Notes under the pieces: generated by a model
Told to the model about the DNA's origin: nothing
Database searches by the model: none
The model's input: the letters and a program-made list of their open reading frames with translations, nothing else
Origin: Myxococcus stipitatus
GTDB lineage: Bacteria; Myxococcota; Myxococcia; Myxococcales; Myxococcaceae
Assembly (NCBI RefSeq): GCF_037414475.1
Contig: NZ_CP147913.1
Location: forward strand, 9,372,501-9,436,500
Length of the DNA stretch: 64,000 bases
Reading direction: 5' to 3'
Shown here: positions 31,517 through 41,059 of the stretch, one piece after another
Position numbering within the stretch: the stretch's first letter is position 1
Layout of the letters: every line of letters begins with the position of its first letter
Translations under genes and position numbers: made by a program

Positions 31517-32668
31517 ATGCCTGACTCAAGAACACTCCAGGAGTTCTCCCTGGTCCGCGGGGGCCCCTTCTTCGAACTGGAGCGCGGCCTGCGCCTCATC
31601 AAACCTCCGCGCTTCAGGACGGGCTGGGCCGCGCTCCTGCTGGTGGTGGTGAGCTGGCTTCCCCTGGTGGTGTTGTCGCTGTTCGAGGGGGAGGGCTCCC
31701 TGCACCGGCTGTTCGCCGAGTTCCAGGTCCACGCGGAGCTCCTCCTGTCGCTGCCGGTGCTGGTGGTGGCGGAGCCCTACATCGACACCCGCGTCAGCGA
31801 GGCGGCGCGCGAGTTCCTCCGCGCGGACCTCGTGGAGGACCCGTCCCGGGGCTCCTTCGAGGAGTCCGTGTCGGCGATGAAGCGGTGGCGTGATGTACCC
31901 CAGGTCGAGCTGGCCTTGCTGGGCATCACCATCGCGCTCGCGCTGCTCACCACGATGGATACCTCCCGGTCATGGATGGTCGAGGCGGGCACGTCGCACC
32001 GTCCCTCGTTGGCGGGCGGCTGGTATCTGTGCGTGAGCCAGCCCTTGGAGCGCTTCCTCATGCTCCGGTGGTTGTGGCGGGGCATCGTCTGGGCGGTCTT
32101 CCTCTGGCGCGTGTCCCGGCTGCCGCTGCGCCTGGTGCCCACGCATCCGGACCAGGCGGCGGGGCTGGGGTTCCTGGCCATCCACCAGGCCTGCTTCTCG
32201 CCCCTCGTGTTCGCGGCGGCGGTCCCTGTCGCGGCGTACTCCTTCCGGACGAACGCGGACGCCATCACCGAGGCGCCCATCAGCTACGTGATGCCGCAAA
32301 TCCTCTTCGCGGTGCTGGCCTGCGTGGTGGTCTTCGTGCCGCTGGCCTTCTTCTGCCGGCAGATGGTTCAAGCCAAGCGCGAGTCCGACGCGTGGTTCTC
32401 CGCGGTGGCCGCGCACCACTCGCAAAGGTTCGAGGACAAGTGGTTCCACACGCGCGCGAACACGAAGATCCTGGGCGCGGATGAGTTCTCCTCCATGGCG
32501 GACCTGGGGACCTCGTTCATGTCGGCGCGGAAGATGAAACTGTTTCCGTGGGACAAGCGCCCGGTCATGGCGGTGGCGCTGTCGGCGCTGGCGCCGCTCG
32601 TCATCCTGCTGGCGTTGGACAGGCAGTTCCTGGCGGTGCTGAACCAGCTCCGGCAGAGCGTGAGCTGA
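31517..32668 (+). CDS. Conserved polytopic membrane protein of unknown function
   Basis: This 383-residue protein has about six hydrophobic segments: about residues 35-55, 75-90, 135-150, 185-200, 225-245, 265-285, and one near the C-terminus (VMAVALSALAPLVILLAL). Charged cytoplasmic stretches lie between. No enzyme or transporter motif is recognised. A histidine/aspartate-containing stretch (AHHSQRFEDKWFHTRAN) follows the last central helix. It begins 25 nt after the asparaginase stop with a weak ribosome site, so it may be part of that operon. I cannot assign a function. Confidence 0.75.
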   Translation: MPDSRTLQEFSLVRGGPFFELERGLRLIKPPRFRTGWAALLLVVVSWLPLVVLSLFEGEGSLHRLFAEFQVHAELLLSLPVLVVAEPYIDTRVSEAAREFLRADLVEDPSRGSFEESVSAMKRWRDVPQVELALLGITIALALLTTMDTSRSWMVEAGTSHRPSLAGGWYLCVSQPLERFLMLRWLWRGIVWAVFLWRVSRLPLRLVPTHPDQAAGLGFLAIHQACFSPLVFAAAVPVAAYSFRTNADAITEAPISYVMPQILFAVLACVVVFVPLAFFCRQMVQAKRESDAWFSAVAAHHSQRFEDKWFHTRANTKILGADEFSSMADLGTSFMSARKMKLFPWDKRPVMAVALSALAPLVILLALDRQFLAVLNQLRQSVS

Positions 32669-32785
32669 GGGGCGTGAGCGGGCCCATGCGCTCGCGTGGC
32701 TGGATGCCCGGGGCTCCTCGTCACGGGCGGGAGTGAGGAGGTTTGTCGCTGGGGCCCCTCGGGCGGCTCCCGGGGAGACGCGAGC

Positions 32786-33679
32786 ATGCTCAGGTCCGTG
32801 ATTGCCTTCGTGCTGAGCAACATCGTGACCCTGTTCATGTTCACGGAGGGGCTCGCCCGCCAGCCCGGTGAGATTCGCCACGTCCTCGAGCGCCCCGCGC
32901 TCTACGTGCGCTCCCTGGTGGTGGTGTTGCTGTTCGTTCCGTTGGTGGCCCTGGGGGTGGTCCATCTGTTCCGGCTGCCCACGGTGGTTGCGAGCGCCAT
33001 CCTGCTCATGGCCGTGTGTCCCGGAGCGCCGTTGCAGGTGAATCAGGCCCGGTCGCTGGGGGCGAACCCCACCACGTCCATCAACCTGCTCCTGCTGCTC
33101 AGCGTGTGCGCGCTGGTCACGGTGCCCGCGTGGGTGGTGGCCGTGGACCGGCTGCTGGGAGTGGAGTTCCGCGCGAGCCCGGATCTGGTGTTCCGCCTCC
33201 TGGCGGTGAAGATCCTCCCGCCGCTCGCGGTGGGCATCGCGGTGCGGTACTACCTGCCCCGCGTGGCCGAGAAGCTGGCGCCTTGGTGCAGCCGTGTGTT
33301 CACCGTGCTGCTCATCGCGGTGTCCGTGGGCCTGCTGTTCATCGTGGGGCCCCGGCTCATCCACGTCGCGTGGATTGCCGTGGTGGCGCTGGTGATGCTT
33401 GTCACCGTGTCCGCGCTGCTGGGGCACTGGGCGGGGGCGCCGCGGTTGGAGGACCGCAAGGCCGTGGCGCTCGCGGCGGCCTTCGCGCACCCGGCGCTGT
33501 CGATGACCATCATCATCCAGAGCTACCCGAACTACCGGGCCCTGGAGGTGGCGGGGGTCGTGGGCGCGTTCGTCGTCATCCGCCTGCTCTCGCTCACGCC
33601 GTATCGGCTGTGGGTGAAGCGGCAGGGAGAGGCCGAGGGCTCGAAGCGGATTCCGCCTCACGGGGGCGTGCCCGCGTGA
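32786..33679 (+). CDS. Bile acid:sodium symporter (BASS)-family-like transporter
   Basis: This 297-residue protein is mostly hydrophobic, with about nine or ten helices. It resembles BASS proteins: the LLMAVCPGAPLQVNQARSLG region matches the conserved ALCPGGP-type crossover loop, and the later AAAFAHPALSMTIII segment fits the second discontinuous helix. BASS members carry organic anions such as bile acids or keto acids with sodium. Its cargo is unknown. It lies 117 nt after the preceding membrane protein in the same direction. ATG 32786 is the first start matching the hydrophobic N-terminus. Confidence 0.7.
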   Translation: MLRSVIAFVLSNIVTLFMFTEGLARQPGEIRHVLERPALYVRSLVVVLLFVPLVALGVVHLFRLPTVVASAILLMAVCPGAPLQVNQARSLGANPTTSINLLLLLSVCALVTVPAWVVAVDRLLGVEFRASPDLVFRLLAVKILPPLAVGIAVRYYLPRVAEKLAPWCSRVFTVLLIAVSVGLLFIVGPRLIHVAWIAVVALVMLVTVSALLGHWAGAPRLEDRKAVALAAAFAHPALSMTIIIQSYPNYRALEVAGVVGAFVVIRLLSLTPYRLWVKRQGEAEGSKRIPPHGGVPA

Positions 33680-33742
33680 CGTTCACCTCGCGGCCCGGCT
33701 CGCGGATCCGGACCGTATGGACGGGAGGCGTCGGTGTGCTCG

Positions 33743-35017
33743 CTACTTCGAACAGGCCGTCACCCTGAACTGATCTTCAATCCCCGAGGAGTAGGTGAGC
33801 GGGGCGTAGGACCCGTCGCCCTTGTAGGTCCCGGTGAAGCCCAGGTCCTCATAGAGCCGGCAGAATCCGCCGTCGCTCGCGACACGCACGAGCGCCGCGC
33901 CACGGGTCGTCTGCGCGAGCGGGATGCCCAGGTCGTTCTTCTCGATGACCGTCGTGCCGGAGGTGCGCAGCTTCACCAGCGTCCCGCCGAAGGACTTGAC
34001 CTGCGCGGAGACCGGGCCGTTGAGCTTCGCGTCGTTCGTCGCCCAGGCCTTGGGGAAGCGGTCCACGCGGACCGCGGCGGCCAGGGCCTCCTTGAACTTC
34101 TTCGCCTGGACCTCGAGTGGCTTGAAGTGATCCGCGCCGAAGGTCACTCCCGCCGGGGTGGTGTACTCGGAGAACTCGAGGGCGACTTGCTTGGCGTGCG
34201 CGGCGGGGTCCTTGAAGCGCGCGAGCCAGACGTTGGAGAGGATGCCATCCGTCTCGAGCGCGGTGAGCGCTTCCTGGTCGACCTTGAGCTGATCCTCCAG
34301 GCGAGCCTTCGACGCGAGCGCCACGTAGGACTCGACGAGCTTCTTGTGGTTCGCGGCGAGCTCGCAGACCACCTTCGGCTGCTTCGCGGGCTCCTTGTTC
34401 TCGTAGGACTTCTGAATCGTCACGTACTGATTCTCCTCGCACTCCTCGGCGAGGGCGGGGAGGTCGAGGAGCGCCCCGATGTCCTCCCGGACATGCATGA
34501 GCGCGCCTCGAACCTTGCCGTCTTGGGCCATGAGCCCCGCGTAGATGGCGGCGCCGTGGCGATCTCCGACGGTCGCGAACCGGGTGCGGCGCTCCATGTC
34601 GAGATCCGACGCCGCGCTGGCCGCGTCTGCTTCCTCGCGCGCCTTCTTCCACTTCGCGCTGGACTCCGCGAAGAAGGTCTCGAAGCCCGAGACGTCCCAG
34701 TCCTTGTCCTTCTCCTTGATGCGAGCGATGCGGGTCTCGACGTCATCGAGCATCCGCGCGATCTCGTCGAGCGTGTTGGAGTCCTTCCAGTCCGACCGCT
34801 CGAACTTCTTGGTGATGCTCTTGATCTTGACCTCGACCGTCTGGATGTCGACCTTGGCCGGGCTCTTGTTCGAAGCCGGAGGCGCGGCGAACGCCGTGCC
34901 GGCAGTCGCCAGATGCATCACGGTGGCAAGAAGGAGGGCGGCGCGCGCGCCTCGGCTGGCGCGGCGCGGCTCGGAGGATGGACGGAGAACGGATCGCACA
35001 AGCGACTGGGTCGACAA
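33743..35017 (-). CDS. Exported protein of unknown function
   Basis: This 424-residue protein has a signal peptide (RGARAALLLATVMHLATAGTAFA, cut before APP; two stretches here). A charged, helical, lysine/glutamate-rich body follows, probably with coiled-coil parts (about 60-140), then a C-terminal portion with GGFCRLYEDLGFTGTYK. TTG 35017 is preferred because AGGAG lies 8 nt upstream and it gives a proper signal sequence. I recognise no family. It is followed by 63 nt and the convergent transporter gene, with 206 nt of non-coding DNA upstream. Confidence 0.7.
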   Translation of the reverse strand: MSTQSLVRSVLRPSSEPRRASRGARAALLLATVMHLATAGTAFAAPPASNKSPAKVDIQTVEVKIKSITKKFERSDWKDSNTLDEIARMLDDVETRIARIKEKDKDWDVSGFETFFAESSAKWKKAREEADAASAASDLDMERRTRFATVGDRHGAAIYAGLMAQDGKVRGALMHVREDIGALLDLPALAEECEENQYVTIQKSYENKEPAKQPKVVCELAANHKKLVESYVALASKARLEDQLKVDQEALTALETDGILSNVWLARFKDPAAHAKQVALEFSEYTTPAGVTFGADHFKPLEVQAKKFKEALAAAVRVDRFPKAWATNDAKLNGPVSAQVKSFGGTLVKLRTSGTTVIEKNDLGIPLAQTTRGAALVRVASDGGFCRLYEDLGFTGTYKGDGSYAPLTYSSGIEDQFRVTACSK

Positions 35018-35223
35018 GCAGGGACTCCTGATGGTGGGAATGGCGAGGGGGCCGAGGCAGTGAACCGGCGCTTTCGCGCCCACCTCGTCGCCGTGGCGCA
35101 ATCGTGACGAGTGCGCTACTGGCCGTGGAGTAGAATACCTACAGCCTGTTCGTATGTCAGCGAAATCCGTACGCTGAGTGCGAAAAGTTCCAGGAAAACT
35201 CGACAGCCTCCTGGGGCAGCAGG

Positions 35224-38148
35224 CTAGGGCCTGGACTTGTCCCGGGGCGTGAGCGTCACCTTCGCCCAGATGAAGCCCAGGTTGTTCCAGTCCTGGATCT
35301 CCAGGACGGTGACGCTCTGGCCCACCTTGAGGGCGCCGAGCGTCCGTCCCTCGGACGCGGGTTCGTCGGACGGCGGGTCGTCTCTCAGGAGCGCGGGGAC
35401 GGTGCTCTCCAGCGTCTTGCCCACAAACTCTTGGGGAGGCTGGGCCCATCGCGCGTCGGTGGGCTTGCAGAAGTAGCAGGTGCGCCAGGTCTCCGCGGCG
35501 GACAGGTATTGGCCCAGGAAGACCCAGGCGGCCTTGCTCCCATCCTCCAGCTTCGGGACGACGTCGTGCTGGACCTCGCCCACCGGCTGCTGCTCCTCCG
35601 TGGCGAGGAACGCCTGAACCGCGGGCGCGTCGCGGTCATAGAGCCGCGAGGTGGCCTGTTGTTGCAGCGCGACCTGGTCCGTCGCGAGCTTCACCGTGAG
35701 CCGCTTGGCGAGCTCCAGCGTGGCGGGGTCTCTCAGCTTCGTCAGGAACGGCTCGCTCTGGGACGCGGTCAGCCGCCGCTCGAGCAGCGCGAGGACACTC
35801 TGCTCGGTCAATGCCACGCCTCGCAGGTTCTTGATGTGGCTGGCGATCCGCTGGCCCACGCTCTCTTCCTGCCAGAGGAACTGTCCCAGCAGCCGGCCCT
35901 TGTCCTTCGGGCCGAGGGCCCACGCGGTCATCACCTCGTCCTGGTTCTCCGCGACGCACTCCTTCTGCTCCGGGCTCGCGTCGTCGGAGAGCTCCACGTC
36001 GCCATAGTCGTAGCTGGCCTGGAGCATGGTGACCTTCCTGCCCGCGAGGAGGCGGCCAATCTCCGCCTTCTGGTATTCCCCCATGTCCCGCGCGAACGCG
36101 TGGCTTGCGCGTGAGAGCGCGGACAGCGGCGTGGAGATGGCACCTCCCGAGCTCCGCGTCTTCTCGAGCGACGGTGGCTTCGCCCCCGAGTCGATCTCCA
36201 GGAAGAGCACGCCGCGCTGCTCGAGCTTCGTGAAGAACCGGTCGATGGCCTCCTGCGCTCCAGGCTTGCCCTTCCATCGCTCCGTGTCGGTGAGCCCTCG
36301 CAGCAACAGGACGAACGTGTCCAATCCCGTGTTGTCGAAGACACCGCCGTCGATGAGCGACTCCTTGTTTCCCTTGGCGTCGATGACGTTGGGCAGGTCG
36401 ACGATCCACGGGAAGTTGGCGGAGGCGCGGACCGCATCGGGGAGCGAGAGGTCCCCACTGGCGGCCAGCTCGCAGGTGGAGCGCGCCGGTGCGGACGGCT
36501 GCTTGCCGTCATTGACCATCAGCGGGGGGAGCGGGGGCTTGCCCGTGACGACACGCGCGCCCGTCCGTGCGCTGGCCGTGTTGATGAGGAGCAGCGGCGC
36601 GCGGCCGGGCTCGGAGAAGCTGGCGGGCCAGGTGAGGTAGTCGCCCCAGAAGGACGCCAGGCCCTCGCCGCGGCTCACCCCGGGCATTACCAGTCCCCGC
36701 AAGAGGGGCGCGTTGAAGTCCACGAACATGTCGTCCAGCGCGGCGCTGTGCAGGGGCCAGAGCCGGTCCTCCTTCAAGCCGCAGGCGCCGTCCATCAAGT
36801 GCGCCTCCAACTCCTCGCGCGGCGCGTGCTTGAGCGGTGTCCCTGGAGGCAGGGGAACCCCCAGCGTTCCCTGGGCCATGCGGTGTGAGAAGTGAGCGCT
36901 GGCGACGCTTCCTCCGGACACGCTGCTGATGAAGAGGACATGGTCCGACAGCCGCTGGTCCTCGCAGTGAGGCGAGTAGCGGTCGGGTGGATCGATGCGC
37001 ATGCGGCTCAAGCTCTCCAGCGAGAGCATGGCGAAGATGGCCGCGCGTGAGCCTCCCCCCGCCGCGGAGACGAAGACCACGGGGCCCGCGCACATCTGGT
37101 CGAGCCGCGCGTTGGCCGTCGCCATCCACTCGGTGAAGACCGCGTCGGCGTCCACGGGCTTCTCACGCGGCATCGGCGCGAGGGTGCCCTGGCGCGCGAG
37201 CTGTTCACCGATGATGAAGACACACGCCAGCGCGGCCAGGGTGAACACGGCGCGGCGGACCACGTTCTCCACCAGGTCCAGGGCGCGGGCCACGCACAGA
37301 ATCACGAAGAGCAGATGGTAGATGGCCCAGATGGTGTAGAGCCGGAAGCTGGCCTCGGGGACGTTGGGGATGAAGACCCCCCAGAGAATCTCCGCGAGGA
37401 AGTATGAGCCCAGGCTCATCACCAGTCCTCGCGTGACGACCTCCATCTGGATGCGCAGCGAGGGCTTCCACGCGAGCAGCCGGGGACCGACGAGGCCCAC
37501 CACGCCCACCGCCAGCGCGAGACCCGCGACGATGCTGGGGCCCGGGTCCCCCGCCTTCCACGGAGAGGGCAGGAGCCCCAGCCCACCCACGATGCCCAGC
37601 GCCAGCGCGGCCAGGATGATGCCGCCGTGGAGCCACACTCGAGACGTCTTGCCCTCCGGACTGGGGACCGCCAGGGGAAACCGCGCGAGCGCCACCAGCC
37701 ACTGGCACAGCGTCTTCACCGCCACGCTGACGCGGTTGGCGCGCCTCATCCACCAGGGGAGCTCGGACTCTTCTCTTGGAACGAAGACCCACAGCGCGCT
37801 CATGAAGAAGAACACGCCCAGCAGGATGACGTAGGCCCAGAAGGCGACGGCCATGACCGCGGAGCCACCGCCTCGCAGCGACGCCGCGCCCGGAAGCTGG
37901 AGGACGATGTTGTGGACCTGGGGCAGCTGCCAGAGCGCGAGGAAGGCCACCAGCAAGGCCACGACCGTCGTGAGCCGCTTCTCCAGGTAGGTCACCCATG
38001 GAGGAGGCGGAGGCGACAGCGGCGTCAGGTCGGCCTGGAGCCAGGGCTTGACCGCGTTGGAGGGGGCTCGCGGTGCCCCCGAAGGGGGGAGGGCGTCGCT
38101 GGAGTCCCTTTTCCTGGAGGTCTTGTGGTTCGGGCGTCGCTTGCTCAT
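35224..38148 (-). CDS. Membrane-anchored patatin-like phospholipase
   Basis: This 974-residue protein has a basic N-terminus and about eight transmembrane helices in residues 58-320. A patatin domain follows (about 340-680) with oxyanion loop SAAGGGSRAAIF, nucleophile motif SSVSGGSVASA and catalytic aspartate motif LIDGGVFDNTG. The long C-terminal part (about 690-974) ends with an SH3-like stretch (LKVGQSVTVLEIQDWNNLG). Patatins hydrolyse acyl esters of phospholipids with a Ser-Asp dyad. The fused membrane domain suggests action at a membrane, for lipid remodelling or prey lysis; both are guesses. GAGGGGGA precedes ATG 38148. Confidence 0.85.
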   Translation of the reverse strand: MSKRRPNHKTSRKRDSSDALPPSGAPRAPSNAVKPWLQADLTPLSPPPPPWVTYLEKRLTTVVALLVAFLALWQLPQVHNIVLQLPGAASLRGGGSAVMAVAFWAYVILLGVFFFMSALWVFVPREESELPWWMRRANRVSVAVKTLCQWLVALARFPLAVPSPEGKTSRVWLHGGIILAALALGIVGGLGLLPSPWKAGDPGPSIVAGLALAVGVVGLVGPRLLAWKPSLRIQMEVVTRGLVMSLGSYFLAEILWGVFIPNVPEASFRLYTIWAIYHLLFVILCVARALDLVENVVRRAVFTLAALACVFIIGEQLARQGTLAPMPREKPVDADAVFTEWMATANARLDQMCAGPVVFVSAAGGGSRAAIFAMLSLESLSRMRIDPPDRYSPHCEDQRLSDHVLFISSVSGGSVASAHFSHRMAQGTLGVPLPPGTPLKHAPREELEAHLMDGACGLKEDRLWPLHSAALDDMFVDFNAPLLRGLVMPGVSRGEGLASFWGDYLTWPASFSEPGRAPLLLINTASARTGARVVTGKPPLPPLMVNDGKQPSAPARSTCELAASGDLSLPDAVRASANFPWIVDLPNVIDAKGNKESLIDGGVFDNTGLDTFVLLLRGLTDTERWKGKPGAQEAIDRFFTKLEQRGVLFLEIDSGAKPPSLEKTRSSGGAISTPLSALSRASHAFARDMGEYQKAEIGRLLAGRKVTMLQASYDYGDVELSDDASPEQKECVAENQDEVMTAWALGPKDKGRLLGQFLWQEESVGQRIASHIKNLRGVALTEQSVLALLERRLTASQSEPFLTKLRDPATLELAKRLTVKLATDQVALQQQATSRLYDRDAPAVQAFLATEEQQPVGEVQHDVVPKLEDGSKAAWVFLGQYLSAAETWRTCYFCKPTDARWAQPPQEFVGKTLESTVPALLRDDPPSDEPASEGRTLGALKVGQSVTVLEIQDWNNLGFIWAKVTLTPRDKSRP

Positions 38149-38267
38149 GGGGTCCCCCTCGCTGAACGCGCGAATCCATCAAAACATGTTGATTGGTAAG
38201 TTCGTGCTGATTCTGTTTTCCGAGAGTAGCATTCCCTTTCCCGCTGAACACGAAGCACTGCCGCGGC

Positions 38268-39182
38268 TCACGGAAACACGCACTTCCAATCCGCGCGCAT
38301 GCTCACCACCGTCCACCCGTCCTGGCCGGCGATCTCCAGCGCGTGGTCCAGGCGGCCCGCACGGGCCTCGCGGTCATACGCATACTCGCGTGCATCATCG
38401 TCGTGGTGCAGGAGCAGACGCAGCCGGGGGCTGTCACCGAAGCCGGTGTACTGCAGCATCTGCAGGTCTCCGTCCGAGTTGCCGAACGCGAGCACGGGAC
38501 GCTTGCCGATGTGCAGGTGGATGTTGATCGGTTTGCCTTCACCCTCGTCGAGGCTGGTGAGGCTGGGCAGCTTGACGAGCACCGGCTGTCCCTCGCGCCA
38601 CTCGAGGCGCGTCTTGCCGCTGCTGCCAATCACATGTGAGGCGGGGATGCCGTAGGTCTCCTTGCAGAAGGTCCTCAGGAAGTCGATGCCTCCTCCCGAG
38701 ACGATGTGGAGGTCGAACCCGCGCGCGCGCAGGAGGTCCAGCAGCTCCAGCATGGGCTGATAGACGCAGTGGGTGAACGGCCGCTGGAAGCGCGGATGCC
38801 GAGCCTTCTCGAGCCACTGTTTGACGGTGTCGGAGAACTCACCCGTGGTCATGCCCGCGTGGGTGGTGGCGAGGAGCGCCGCGGCCTCGTGTTCGGTGAG
38901 CGCGCGCAGGGCTTCTTCGTCTCCCTCGATGAGGGCCTTGAAGGGCTGCCGGTCGCGCCACTCGGGGTGGGATGGCGCGAGTGCCCGCACGCGGTCCACG
39001 GCGAAGAGGGCCTGGACGTACATGGGTTGCTCGGCCCAGAGCGTCCCGTCGTTGTCGAAGACCGCCACGCGGTCCTCTGGCGGGACGTAGCTGGGGGCTC
39101 CTTCGGTGGTGACGGCGTCGACGAAGTCCAACAGGGCCGTTCGCGCCGCGCCTTCATTCCAGGAGGGGAGGGGAGCGCTCAT
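38268..39182 (-). CDS. HAD-family phosphatase (phosphoserine phosphatase-like)
   Basis: This 304-residue HAD hydrolase has motif I VAVFDNDGTLW (nucleophile aspartate near 43), motif II HIVSGGG and motif IV FGNSDGDLQM. The helical cap between motifs I and II resembles phosphoserine phosphatase-type (C1) caps. The substrate is unknown. It starts 11 nt after the AspT-type transporter stop, so it is the third gene of a beta-barrel/transporter/HAD operon. A link with amino acid metabolism is therefore plausible but unproven. Confidence 0.87.
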   Translation of the reverse strand: MSAPLPSWNEGAARTALLDFVDAVTTEGAPSYVPPEDRVAVFDNDGTLWAEQPMYVQALFAVDRVRALAPSHPEWRDRQPFKALIEGDEEALRALTEHEAAALLATTHAGMTTGEFSDTVKQWLEKARHPRFQRPFTHCVYQPMLELLDLLRARGFDLHIVSGGGIDFLRTFCKETYGIPASHVIGSSGKTRLEWREGQPVLVKLPSLTSLDEGEGKPINIHLHIGKRPVLAFGNSDGDLQMLQYTGFGDSPRLRLLLHHDDDAREYAYDREARAGRLDHALEIAGQDGWTVVSMRADWKCVFP

Positions 39183-39193
39183 GGTGGCCTCAC

Positions 39194-41029
39194 TCAGCCC
39201 AGCAGGGCGAACATGTAGCAGATGAGGGTGAGCAGCAGGTTGGAGATGGCGAACGTCACGGGATAGCCGATGGCCGGGACGATGCTCTTCGACGCCTCCT
39301 GCGCGGCGCGCATGCCCGCGCTGTTGCAGCGCGCTCCGGAGATGGCGCCCATGAGCACCGCGGTGTTCATCTTGAAGAGGTACTGGCCCACGACCCAGCC
39401 GACGACGGGCGGGACGAACGCCGCGATGGAGCCGATGATGAGCGTGGGGCCCAGCAGTCCTCGCTCGATGGCGTGCTGTACGCCGGAGCCGGCGTTCAAC
39501 CCGAGGATGGCGATGAAGACATTCAGGCCCAGGTCCTCGAGCAGCTGACGCGCGGACTCCGGGAACGGGCCGCCGAGCGCGGGGTTGTGGGTGCGGAGGA
39601 TGCTCAAGCCGATGCTGACGATGAGCAGGCCGACCGCGGAGCCCATGCTGAACTGGATGCCGAAGAGCGGAACGGTGATGGCGCCCAGCAGCGCGCCCGC
39701 GGCCAGTCCCAGCCCCAGGGTGATGATGTCCGTGGAGAGGCTGGGCTTCACCAGGGGGCCCAGCAACTTCTTCAAATCCTCGACCCGCCGCGAGCTGCCG
39801 GTGATGCGCAGCACGTCGCCCTTGTGGACCGCCAGGTCCCGGCTCACCGGGAGCTGGTCACCCGCTCGGAAGATGGCGTTGAGGTAGATGCCTTGGCCCG
39901 TGCGCTGCGCGAGCTCCCCCAGCGTCTTGCCGATGACCTCCTTGTTCTGGACGATGAACTCCACCGTGTCGAACTTCACGTTGCGCAGCTTCGAGTCATC
40001 CACCTCGGGCCCGATGTGGGGGCCTCCGGCGAGGAGCAGTGACACGGGGCCCAGCATCGCCACCTCGTCTCCGCGGTGCAGCACCAGGTCCGGCGGCGGG
40101 TTGTAGACGCGGCCGCCTTGAGCGACACGCTCGACGGCGACGCGCGGATGGGCATGGTCCAGGTCCGCGACGGTGCGGCCCTCCAGCGCCGGGTTCTCCA
40201 CGCGGAAGACGCGCAGGTCCAACGGCATGTAGCCCCGGATGAACGCGTCGGCGGTGCCGGGGAGGGGGGCGGAGTCCTCGCCCGCGAGCTCCTTCTCCAT
40301 GGCCTTGCCATCCGCCACCGCGTCCCGGCCGAACATCCGGGGCATGAAGGACATCAGCACGGTGAAGGCCACCATGCTGATGCAGTAGAGGAACGCGTAG
40401 GACGTGGTGAGGTTGTCGGGCGCCAGCTTCGCGGCCTCGGGCGAGAGCTTCGCGGCGCCGCTGGAGAGGGCCGCCTGCGCCGCGCCGAAGCCGGGCGTGG
40501 CCGTGTTGGCGCCGGAGAGGATACCCGCGAGGAGCCCCGGCCCCAGCGTCGTGAAGAAGCGCGACGCGTACACCAGGGCGGAGGACAGCAGCGGCACCAG
40601 CAGCGCGAGGATGATGAGGTGTTTGCCTTCGCGGTGGATGCCCCCCAGGAACTGGGGGCCCACCTTCATGCCGATGGCGAAGATGAAGAGGTTGAAGAAC
40701 ACCGTGCTGGTGAACTCCGGCAGGGTGTATTGAATCTTGTGGGTGTGGAAGGCCCAGAAGCTGACGATGAGGGCCAACAGGAGGGTGGCCGCGGTGGAGC
40801 CCATGCCCACGCCCTTCACCTTCACCTCGCCCAGCGCGAAGCCCGCGGCCACGACGAGGAACAACAGGACGAAGGGCACGCGTCGCAGGTAGTCCAGGAT
40901 GGCCCCGAAGACCCCGTGCGGTTCCGGCTGCACGGTGGGCGCGGGCTGCCCCTGTGCGAAGCAGACGACCGCCAGTCCGACGACGGCCGCCCCCGCGAGA
41001 ATGATGGCCTGACGCGCTTGGCTTCCCAT
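39194..41029 (-). CDS. aspT: AspT/YidE/YbjL-type antiporter, probable aspartate:alanine exchanger
   Basis: This 611-residue protein has two membrane halves (about 40-240 and 435-611; AIGMKVGPQFLGGI, GANTATPGFGAAQAAL, FIAILGLNAGSGVQ, GAISGARCNSAGMRAA) around two RCK_C/TrkA_C regulatory domains (about 265-430). This is the aspartate:alanine antiporter (AspT) layout. In known systems AspT swaps aspartate for alanine, and with intracellular decarboxylation this creates proton-motive force. AsdA is encoded in the same window at 28624-30297. An N-terminal hydrophobic segment precedes the usual start. The exact substrate is inferred; YidE/YbjL relatives have other or unknown cargo. Confidence 0.82.
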   Translation of the reverse strand: MGSQARQAIILAGAAVVGLAVVCFAQGQPAPTVQPEPHGVFGAILDYLRRVPFVLLFLVVAAGFALGEVKVKGVGMGSTAATLLLALIVSFWAFHTHKIQYTLPEFTSTVFFNLFIFAIGMKVGPQFLGGIHREGKHLIILALLVPLLSSALVYASRFFTTLGPGLLAGILSGANTATPGFGAAQAALSSGAAKLSPEAAKLAPDNLTTSYAFLYCISMVAFTVLMSFMPRMFGRDAVADGKAMEKELAGEDSAPLPGTADAFIRGYMPLDLRVFRVENPALEGRTVADLDHAHPRVAVERVAQGGRVYNPPPDLVLHRGDEVAMLGPVSLLLAGGPHIGPEVDDSKLRNVKFDTVEFIVQNKEVIGKTLGELAQRTGQGIYLNAIFRAGDQLPVSRDLAVHKGDVLRITGSSRRVEDLKKLLGPLVKPSLSTDIITLGLGLAAGALLGAITVPLFGIQFSMGSAVGLLIVSIGLSILRTHNPALGGPFPESARQLLEDLGLNVFIAILGLNAGSGVQHAIERGLLGPTLIIGSIAAFVPPVVGWVVGQYLFKMNTAVLMGAISGARCNSAGMRAAQEASKSIVPAIGYPVTFAISNLLLTLICYMFALLG

Positions 41030-41059
41030 GCGAGCGTCCTCCCGTCCGTCAGGCGCGTG

